Assembly: GCA_964345395.1 (NCBI GenBank)
Contig: CAYFRA010000008.1
Span: 1-41,648, forward strand
Source of the DNA: UPXZ01 sp964345395
GTDB taxonomy: Bacteria > Bacteroidota > Bacteroidia > Bacteroidales > Paludibacteraceae
Length of the DNA: 41,648 nucleotides
Reading direction: 5' to 3'
The notes under the pieces are model-generated. The model was not told the DNA's origin. It worked only from the letters and a program-made list of their open reading frames with translations, and did no database searches. Positions 35,830-41,648 of this stretch are shown here, one piece after another (positions within the stretch are counted from its first letter, which is position 1; each line of letters opens with the position of its first letter). Both the position numbers and the translations under genes were made by a program.

Positions 35830-37128
35830 CTACTTCATTTTATCGACAAAAAGTTGCAAACGGCGATCCAACTCCTCCATTTGATCCATCTGCACATAAG
35901 ATACACAAGCACGCAAACCATCCAAGTTTTCACTGCCTGTGATAGAGAGGGAAATAGCACTGATTCCTACATAAAGAAACGCTTCCATCAACTCTGCACT
36001 ACTCATATTGGGGTATGCGATTGTGAAGTAGAAACCATCTGCTACCTCGCGGTCTTTGTCATTATAAACAATATAAAACCCATGTTTTTTGAAAATCTTT
36101 TTCATCTTAGCTGCTTTTTCGCCATAGATTTTCAAATCGTCAATAAAACCAAACTCGCCATCGGAGGCTGCTTTGAGCATTGTAGCCATAGCATACTGTG
36201 CTGTATGGGAGGTGCCAGCTGTGGTCGAATACAACACACCATAAGGAATAAACATACCCAATGTTTCGGATGGAAAATAGGTTTTCAAATTGGGATATTT
36301 TCGAGAATATGCCTCATCGCTGAAAACCATCATTCCAATACGCTGCCCGGCGTAACTAAATATTTTAGAAGCGGATAGTAGCAAAATGTAATTTTTGGCA
36401 TAGCGAGCCACACTTGGTTGATAGGGTTCTGCAAAAGCTTTGCTGTAATCTGAGCGGAAATCCATTCCGAAATAAGCCAAATCTTCAATAACAATCACAT
36501 CATATTTATTAGCCAACTGGCCTATGATGCGGAGCTCATTATCCGAAAAACAGCACCACGAAGGGTTATTGGGTGATGAATAGCAAATAGAACAGATATC
36601 GCCTGATTGAAGAAACTCCTCTAATTTTTCCTCTAATTTCTCTTCTCGATAATTCAAAAAATCGAATGATTTATAGGGCAATCCAAGCAGTTGTAATTGT
36701 GATTTGTTGACTGGAAAACCGGGGTCAATAAAAAGTGTGTAAGGCTTTTCAGGATTGGTGCGAGCCGCAGCCAATAGTGCCCCAAAACTTCCTTGCATTG
36801 CACCAGATGTAGGGATACAATATTCGGGATTGGTTTTTATTCCCATAAACGCCTCTACAAATCGAGCTATCTCATTTTTGGCGAAAGGAATACCCTCAAT
36901 GTTGGGATAAAACTGAGCCAAACCTTTGTCCAAAGCCTCTTTTTCAGCTTCGATACCGATTATATTGGGTTGTAAACCAGGCACTCCCATCTCCATGTGG
37001 ATAAATTCGATACCGCTTTCTGCCTCTACTTGAGCTACCAATTTTCCGACCTGTCGGATAGAGAGTTGCGTAATATTGCTTGCACCAAACTGTGCAAAAA
37101 GTTTGTCAATTAAGTGTTTTGAAATCAT
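35830..37128 (-). CDS. PLP-dependent aminotransferase, fold type I (class I/II)
   Basis: The 432-residue enzyme shows FIHMEMGVPGLQPN near residue 42-55, then PNIEGIPFAKNEIARFVEAF, the cofactor-binding PTSGAMQGSFGALLAA, CYSSPNNPSWCCFSDNELR (Asn that contacts the substrate carboxylate), VIVIEDLAYFGMDF (Asp/Tyr of the PLP ring) and LLSASKIFSYAGQRIGMM, with the Lys that forms the Schiff base. It probably transfers an amino group between an amino acid and a keto acid, but the amino acid cannot be told. It lies in the same direction as putA with 230 nt between, and 54 nt after the unknown lipoprotein gene. Confidence 0.9.
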   Translation of the reverse strand: MISKHLIDKLFAQFGASNITQLSIRQVGKLVAQVEAESGIEFIHMEMGVPGLQPNIIGIEAEKEALDKGLAQFYPNIEGIPFAKNEIARFVEAFMGIKTNPEYCIPTSGAMQGSFGALLAAARTNPEKPYTLFIDPGFPVNKSQLQLLGLPYKSFDFLNYREEKLEEKLEEFLQSGDICSICYSSPNNPSWCCFSDNELRIIGQLANKYDVIVIEDLAYFGMDFRSDYSKAFAEPYQPSVARYAKNYILLLSASKIFSYAGQRIGMMVFSDEAYSRKYPNLKTYFPSETLGMFIPYGVLYSTTAGTSHTAQYAMATMLKAASDGEFGFIDDLKIYGEKAAKMKKIFKKHGFYIVYNDKDREVADGFYFTIAYPNMSSAELMEAFLYVGISAISLSITGSENLDGLRACVSYVQMDQMEELDRRLQLFVDKMK

Positions 37129-37182
37129 GGTAATTTATACCCTCTTGGGTTTTTGTTATGATAGTTTATCTATGTGTTTTGA

Positions 37183-37767
37183 TTATTTTAATATCCATTT
37201 CTTTACTCTTTGCAACTTATTTCCTTTAATTTCAGAATTGATGATATCTGGGCCCAAATAGTATCTCAGGTGTATCTCTTTAGCCTGCAACATTTGATCA
37301 ATTTGGGCTTGTTCCAAACTGTGCTTCATTTTGATAATCTTTCTTGTTGTAAGCCCAACATCTGTTACCACCGTTGTTTTACTTGAATCAGACAATAAAA
37401 CTTCCGTTCTATTTTCATCCAACTGTCTGTTATTTTCACTCTTCTCATACAATGTATTTAACCTATAGATATCTTCATCAATAATGATATACATTTTTTC
37501 TTCCAAGTCAAATCCTCCTATCGGCACACTAATTATATCATACATCAAATAACTTACTACGTTATTTGCATCTGTTTCTTTGATAAAATCTACATATTGA
37601 GAGTATTGAGCCTCATTTTTTTTATTGTTATAAAAATGCTCTTTCAACTTTACTCGCCTTGTTTTCATCACTTTATCATTTTCTACATAAATAGTTTTTT
37701 GAGCAATATTGCAAGCTTGCAGCAGAAACAAGGCGACCACAAAGAGTATCGAAACTTTAATTTTCAT
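37183..37767 (-). CDS. Unknown lipoprotein
   Basis: I do not recognise the family. The 194-residue precursor has a clear lipoprotein signal ending LLQAC (Cys19). The mature part is charged and looks alpha+beta (VENDKVMKTRRVKLKEHFYN, SYLMYDIISVPIGGFDLEEKMYIIIDEDIYRL, TTRKIIKMKHSLEQAQIDQML). It carries no membrane segment, so it is likely a periplasmic or surface lipoprotein. It lies 7 nt after the SGNH hydrolase gene, so the two are surely co-transcribed and may act on the same envelope substrate. Confidence 0.8.
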   Translation of the reverse strand: MKIKVSILFVVALFLLQACNIAQKTIYVENDKVMKTRRVKLKEHFYNNKKNEAQYSQYVDFIKETDANNVVSYLMYDIISVPIGGFDLEEKMYIIIDEDIYRLNTLYEKSENNRQLDENRTEVLLSDSSKTTVVTDVGLTTRKIIKMKHSLEQAQIDQMLQAKEIHLRYYLGPDIINSEIKGNKLQRVKKWILK

Positions 37768-37774
37768 ATTTATT

Positions 37775-38455
37775 TTATCTGTTATTTCTAATTAAAATTG
37801 GATCTAATTTATTTTTCCAAATCAAATAGCCATCACTATTCATATGCAATCTGTCTGACAAGTATAGCGATTCATTCGGTGTGCCATCTTCCAAAAACAT
37901 ATCATCCCAAATATCAACAAATTGAATATTATCGTTGAGCATTGCGTAGTTTTTCACCAACTCGTTAGCTACCACATATTTATCAAAAACCTTAGCACGT
38001 GAAGGACTGGGTTTGATAGAAATCACAACAATTTGTGCAGCTGGAAAATGAACTTCAATCAAGTTGCATAAAGTCAGCAACTCCTCAAAATATTTGAGAG
38101 GAGTTTTATCACTATCGTGCAAATCATTATCGCCTTCATAGATAACCACCTGCTTAGGATTATAGGGTTTGATTACTTGGTCGAAAAAATAGATAACATC
38201 CGATACGAACGAACCTCCAAAAGCCCTATTGAGCAGATTAACTTGAGGAAAATCAGACTCTAATGTTTTCCATAAATTAATCGAACTGCTACCAACAAAA
38301 AGAACATCTACTTGATTTGAGTTTTTACCAAGATCATCTGTTGCAAATTGTTCCATTTTTTCTAACCACATTGTTGCACGCTGGTATTGTGCAAACAAAC
38401 TTGAATGATATAGGCTGAATATGATAAGAAGCAAAAGGAGTGAAATTCTTTTCAT
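37775..38455 (-). CDS. Secreted SGNH/GDSL-family hydrolase
   Basis: The 226-residue protein has a signal peptide (1-22, ending LFA before Gln). The SGNH blocks are in order: LFVGSSSINLW with nucleophile Ser56-58 (block I), NRAFGGSFVSDV (block II Gly), VVIYEGDNDLHD (block III Asn, 108-111), and SDRLHMNSDGY near the C-terminus with Asp201 and His204 (block V). Members deacylate sugars or lipids in the envelope or from dietary glycans; the substrate here is unknown. It heads a unit with the unknown lipoprotein, and perhaps the aminotransferase. The promoter lies at 38533-38564, back-to-back with that of the RluB-type gene. Confidence 0.9.
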   Translation of the reverse strand: MKRISLLLLLIIFSLYHSSLFAQYQRATMWLEKMEQFATDDLGKNSNQVDVLFVGSSSINLWKTLESDFPQVNLLNRAFGGSFVSDVIYFFDQVIKPYNPKQVVIYEGDNDLHDSDKTPLKYFEELLTLCNLIEVHFPAAQIVVISIKPSPSRAKVFDKYVVANELVKNYAMLNDNIQFVDIWDDMFLEDGTPNESLYLSDRLHMNSDGYLIWKNKLDPILIRNNR

Positions 38456-38522
38456 TTGTGTGTTTTATTCTTAATAAATTAAATAACTATTATTTTTGCT
38501 TTATTATTTGTACTAATTTGAG

Positions 38523-38530
38523 TACTTTTG
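38523..38530 (+). promoter_or_regulatory. Possible -7 box for the RluB-type operon
   Basis: TACTTTTG matches TAnnTTTG. The -33 position holds only TTA at 19 nt. Two bases separate it from the opposing -7 box of the SGNH gene. A second weak match (TATTTTTG) lies at 38491-38498. Confidence 0.4.
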
Positions 38531-38532
38531 CA

Positions 38533-38564
38533 CAAAAATATGGAAATATTTTATTTATAGCAAA
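38533..38564 (-). promoter_or_regulatory. Promoter of the SGNH hydrolase unit
   Basis: On the minus strand TTTG (38564-38561), 20 nt, then TATTTTTG (38540-38533), a full consensus match. The leader is about 72 nt. Confidence 0.65.
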
Positions 38565-38652
38565 CATTTGCACATATTAAATCATTATATACATACGAAC
38601 TAAAACACATAGAATTGAAATAGTATATTCAATCTTTTTTTGATTTAAATTA

Positions 38653-39861
38653 ATGGATAATTTTAATAAAAACAGGCGTAACAATGAAAACTCTGACGCC
38701 GGCCGTGATGGTAGGTCTTACAATAGAAACTATAGACAGACAAACAGAGGAGGAGATAATCAACAACCACGTTATCAATCAAAAAACCAACAGGAGAGGA
38801 ACAGTGACTATGATGGCAATCGCTGGAATCGTAGTGAGGACTCTTCGTATAATAGAGGTAATCGTTGGGATGATCAATCAAAACAAAGTTATGATTCCAA
38901 TAGAAATAGAGGTGGAAATCAATTAAATATAAAAAAGAAAACTTACAACAAACCAAATCCTACTGATGGCGGAAAACGTGTTAGACAACGTATCACCAAA
39001 GGTGGAAACAGTAAAGTAGTTCGCTTTGACAACGACGATAGTATGCCAATAAGGAACTACAACAGGCATGAAAATTACAATCCAAACAAGAGGTTTAGCA
39101 ATAAAAAACAGATCGAATTCAAACAAAACTATTTTGACCCAGAGGTGCCTATTCGTTTGAATCGATATTTAGCCAATAGTGGTGTTTGCTCAAGAAGAGA
39201 AGCTGATGAACATATTTTGGCTGGCGATATCACTGTCAATGGAGAAGTTGTAACAGAATTGGGTACTAAGGTACTTCCAACAGACAAAATAGAATTTCAA
39301 AATAAAGTTGTTTCGATTGAGCGAAAAGTATATATTTTGCTCAACAAACCCAAAGACTTTGTAACAACAGTAGAAGATACGCACGGAAGAAAAACTGTGA
39401 TGGATTTGGTGAAAAATGCTTGCAACGAGCGTATTTATCCAGTTGGTAGGTTAGACAGAAACACTACAGGGGTATTATTATTTACGAATGATGGTGATTT
39501 GGCGTCTAAATTAACCCATCCACAATACAACAAAAAGAAAATTTATCACGTAAAATTATCGCATGATTTGACAGCCGAGCATTACGAAATGATAATCAAC
39601 GGCATAGAATTGGGCGATACAAGAATCAAAGCCGATTCACTTGAGTTTGTCAAAGACAATTCCCTCTCAGAGATAGGCATTGAGATACATTCAGGACAAA
39701 ATCGCATTGTTCGTCGTATTTTTGAATCACTTGGTTATAAAATTTTTAAATTAGATCGGGTTTATTTTGCGGGACTAACAAAAAAAGGACTATCGCGTGG
39801 TAAATATCGTTTCTTAAATGGAAAAGAGATTGCTATGTTAAAAATGGGAGCATACAACTAA
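38653..39861 (+). CDS. RluB/RsuA-type pseudouridine synthase with long disordered N-terminus
   Basis: The 402-residue protein has an N-terminal extension of about 165 residues, rich in Asn, Arg, Gly, Gln, Ser and Tyr (NRGGDNQQPRYQ, NRWNRSEDSSYNRGNRWDD), clearly of low complexity. The S4 RNA-binding domain follows (about 167-213: RLNRYLANSGVCSRREADEHI). The catalytic domain carries Asp268 in VGRLDRNTTGVLL and ends with the typical FFAGL-like FKLDRVYFAGLTKKGLSRGKYRFL. This group isomerises uridine in 23S or 16S rRNA. The extension is likely an RNA-binding disordered arm, common in Bacteroidota members. The gene starts the operon that continues with the one-pass sensor-like protein. Confidence 0.92.
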   Translation: MDNFNKNRRNNENSDAGRDGRSYNRNYRQTNRGGDNQQPRYQSKNQQERNSDYDGNRWNRSEDSSYNRGNRWDDQSKQSYDSNRNRGGNQLNIKKKTYNKPNPTDGGKRVRQRITKGGNSKVVRFDNDDSMPIRNYNRHENYNPNKRFSNKKQIEFKQNYFDPEVPIRLNRYLANSGVCSRREADEHILAGDITVNGEVVTELGTKVLPTDKIEFQNKVVSIERKVYILLNKPKDFVTTVEDTHGRKTVMDLVKNACNERIYPVGRLDRNTTGVLLFTNDGDLASKLTHPQYNKKKIYHVKLSHDLTAEHYEMIINGIELGDTRIKADSLEFVKDNSLSEIGIEIHSGQNRIVRRIFESLGYKIFKLDRVYFAGLTKKGLSRGKYRFLNGKEIAMLKMGAYN

Positions 39862-39877
39862 CAAAAACATCAAGAAT

Positions 39878-40435
39878 ATGGAAAATCAAAATCTTAAATC
39901 GAACGAAAAACAAAGCACAACTGTAGTAAAACCCAAGAACAAACATCGGGTTTTGAAATTCTTGTGGAAATACAAGTTCAGTTTTCTTTTGTTGTTGGGC
40001 TTCATCATCTATTTAGCGTGGAGCCAATTCCAACTATTCTCTATAAAAAAAGAGAAAATCGAATTGGAAAAACATTACACGGAACTACTTGACGATTTGG
40101 AAAACAAAAATTACCAACAATTGGCACAAGTTTTCTCGTGGGTCATCCGCAGTGATATGATGCGTAACAATTTGGATCAAGTGGAGCAGTATCTGCTGAA
40201 AATAACCGAAAACAGCCAAATTGAAAAAGCTTATATTGTTAATCACAACAATAGAGAAATTGTTTTATCAAACAACAACAATGAAGTGGGCTTAGAGATG
40301 AATGACGCCAATTTTCAAAACTTAAAAGAGAGTCAGTTTTTTCTGCTAAATGACCTACAAAAAAGGTTTATAACACCTATTACAGATTTCAATAAGCAAA
40401 TTGGAGCTTTGGTAATTGAAATAAAATCTGAATAA
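39878..40435 (+). CDS. One-pass membrane protein with a possible Cache/PAS-like sensor domain
   Basis: I do not recognise the family. The 185-residue protein has a basic cytoplasmic tail (1-30), one membrane helix (about 33-52), a helical stalk (IKKEKIELEKHYTELLDDLENKN) and an outer domain of about 110 residues. The run IEKAYIVNHNNREIVLSNNNNEVGLEM, followed by IGALVIEIKSE at the end, resembles the strands of single-Cache sensor domains of histidine kinases and chemoreceptors. No kinase, HAMP or methyl-accepting part is attached. It sits 16 nt after the RluB-type gene and 29 nt before the PstS-like lipoprotein. Sensor-like is an inference from pattern alone. Confidence 0.75.
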   Translation: MENQNLKSNEKQSTTVVKPKNKHRVLKFLWKYKFSFLLLLGFIIYLAWSQFQLFSIKKEKIELEKHYTELLDDLENKNYQQLAQVFSWVIRSDMMRNNLDQVEQYLLKITENSQIEKAYIVNHNNREIVLSNNNNEVGLEMNDANFQNLKESQFFLLNDLQKRFITPITDFNKQIGALVIEIKSE

Positions 40436-40464
40436 ATGAGTTATAAATATAAAAACATAAAGCA

Positions 40465-41457
40465 ATGAAGCAGAAAAATTTATTTTCCTTAGTTTTTTTA
40501 CTTCTCTTTATCTCACTATTCACAAGCTGTAAAAAGATAAATACCAATTCATCACAAATAGATGGATTAAATATTGATAATTATCCTGTAATTGATGGTT
40601 CCACATCATCTTTGCCTCTCAACACCATTATTGCTTGCGAGCTTTTGGGTATAAAGTATGAGTGGCAAGAGACTAAAGAAACATCGACACGAAGTACATG
40701 GAGTGTTGAGCCTAAAGTAAAAGGAAATCTTAAAAAGAAATTATCTCAAGTGGTTTGGAGTTCGCAAACGCATGGTTCGCTCATCAATATAATCGACCGC
40801 AAAGCCGATTTAACCCTGTCGGCACGCAAACTCTCTGACGATGAGAGAGCTTACGCCGAGTCAAAAGGTGTTACGCTGATAGAAACGCCCATTGCTTTAG
40901 ATGCTTTTGTATTTATAGTTGGTGGCAACAGTCCGGTAGAAGGTCTCACAACTCAAAATATACAAGATATTTACACAGGTAAAGTAAGAAAATGGAGCGA
41001 ATTGGGAATAACTATTTATGAAGGTAATCCGGATGTAGAGATTCATGCCCTTGTTCGTAATGCCAATTCGGGAAGTCAGGAACTGATGGATGAGCTTATA
41101 ATGAAAGACTTGGACTACTTTGATTTACCAACTTATGAAGAAAATTTAATTTTTACAATGGCTGGGATTATTGATGCTGTTGCGTGGAGGCCACATGCTA
41201 TTGCATACACCGTCTATTATTACAACGATTTTATAATCAGACCTCATAAAGATAGTTTGAAAAAAATTGCAATTGATGGTGTTTTTCCAAACAAAGAGAG
41301 CTTGAGCAATCGCAGTTATCCATACACTACAGAGGTATATGCCGTAATTCGTAGTGATACCGACCCTTCATCTATGACTTATAAAATATATGAATGGTTA
41401 CAAACAGAAAACGGTAAAAAAACCATTAGCAATAGCGGCTACATACCCACAAATTAG
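40465..41457 (+). CDS. PstS-like substrate-binding lipoprotein
   Basis: The 330-residue precursor has a lipoprotein signal ending FTSC (Cys22). The mature protein matches periplasmic phosphate-binding (PstS/SphX-like) domains: VIDGSTSSLPLNTI (residues about 42-55, first ligand loop), VWSSQTHGSLINIIDRKADLTLSARKLSDDERAYA, LDAFVFIVGGNSPVEGLTTQNIQDIYTGKVRKWSELG (very typical), and VRNANSGSQELMDELI, which stands where PstS has its Ser-Gly-Thr ligand loop. Phosphate is the likely ligand, but loop changes leave this open. No pstC, pstA or pstB follows: a terminator closes the operon 70 nt later. It may serve as an orphan sensor or binding lipoprotein. Confidence 0.85.
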   Translation: MKQKNLFSLVFLLLFISLFTSCKKINTNSSQIDGLNIDNYPVIDGSTSSLPLNTIIACELLGIKYEWQETKETSTRSTWSVEPKVKGNLKKKLSQVVWSSQTHGSLINIIDRKADLTLSARKLSDDERAYAESKGVTLIETPIALDAFVFIVGGNSPVEGLTTQNIQDIYTGKVRKWSELGITIYEGNPDVEIHALVRNANSGSQELMDELIMKDLDYFDLPTYEENLIFTMAGIIDAVAWRPHAIAYTVYYYNDFIIRPHKDSLKKIAIDGVFPNKESLSNRSYPYTTEVYAVIRSDTDPSSMTYKIYEWLQTENGKKTISNSGYIPTN

Positions 41458-41527
41458 TTGGTAATTAATCTATTAGTCATTTAAGTTCATCGCTATTCGA
41501 TAAAACTTTTTTAATAAAACAAATAAC

Positions 41528-41564
41528 AAAGGGCTGAATTTAGAGAATGGATTCAGCCCTTTTT
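41528..41564 (+). terminator. Terminator after the PstS-like gene
   Basis: AAAGGGCTGAAT (41528-41539) pairs perfectly with ATTCAGCCCTTT (41551-41562), with T residues following. Beyond it, to the end of the window, I see no gene. Confidence 0.8.
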
Positions 41565-41648
41565 ATGGTTATTGGGGAATAATTCAATTTGCAAGTTATG
41601 TACTTTAAGGGATATTACTGGTTACCTACTAGGTATATCAACGAAATA

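Noticed and set aside
38663..38956. Overlapping reading frames across the RluB-type N-terminus on both strands
   Set aside because: They mirror the low-complexity Asn/Arg/Gly-rich coding sequence and show no independent domain or start signals.
41565..41648. Possible gene or insertion-sequence end at the right edge (a small TACCT/AGGTA repeat at 41623-41635)
   Set aside because: No open frame of useful length on either strand and no transposase homology; the sequence is too short to support a mobile element.

Overview
The window looks like a draft-assembly scaffold from a member of the Bacteroidota, most likely Bacteroidales. The DNA is AT-rich. Upstream regions repeatedly show the Bacteroidota promoter pattern (TTG/TTTG, 19-20 nt, TAnnTTTG). 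The protein families also fit: DUF4494, DUF5009, a PutA, a tricorn-like S41 peptidase, an OmpA-like glycine-zipper lipoprotein and a MlaD/MCE protein with GDG repeats. Three N runs mark contig joins. No rRNA, tRNA, CRISPR array, phage or transposase was seen.

Layout. 1-217 (-): start of a membrane-anchored protein resembling a Bacteroidota penicillin-binding transglycosylase. 406-4113 (-): a two-gene unit of GH9 glycosidase and DUF5009 acyltransferase-like membrane protein, with a promoter and operator-like palindromes upstream. 4472-11876 (+): flavin-dependent monooxygenase, voltage-gated-type ion channel, PurL, and a LolC/E-type permease. 11934-16830 (-): the classic rimP-nusA-infB operon, with a well-placed promoter and a terminator-like hairpin in its leader. 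17031-23585 (+): YebC, then a surface-glycan pair (CapD/FlaA1-like dehydratase and WecA-like phosphoglycosyltransferase) that overlaps an ABC-F gene, followed by an RsmI-type methylase. 23679-25761 (+): MCE protein, DUF4494 protein, YggS. 25845-28245 (-): OmpA lipoprotein and an FAD-dependent dehydrogenase. 28419-28772 (+): a hot-dog thioesterase. 28852-38455 (-): S41 peptidase (N-terminus lost in a gap), PutA (interrupted by a gap), a PLP aminotransferase, an unknown lipoprotein and an SGNH hydrolase. 38653-41457 (+): RluB-type pseudouridine synthase with a long disordered N-terminus, a one-pass sensor-like membrane protein and a PstS-like lipoprotein, closed by a strong terminator.

Most of the window is ordinary core genome: translation and transcription factors, purine synthesis, proline catabolism and envelope assembly. 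I did not find a clear new defence or mobile system. The points most worth checking are the hairpin in the rimP-nusA-infB leader, the orphan sensor-like protein plus PstS-like lipoprotein, the near-palindromic back-to-back promoters at 38523-38540, the repeated palindromes at the GH9 promoter, and the infB gap. That gap appears to be false: its two sides share 55 identical bases, and merging them restores one 966-residue reading frame.
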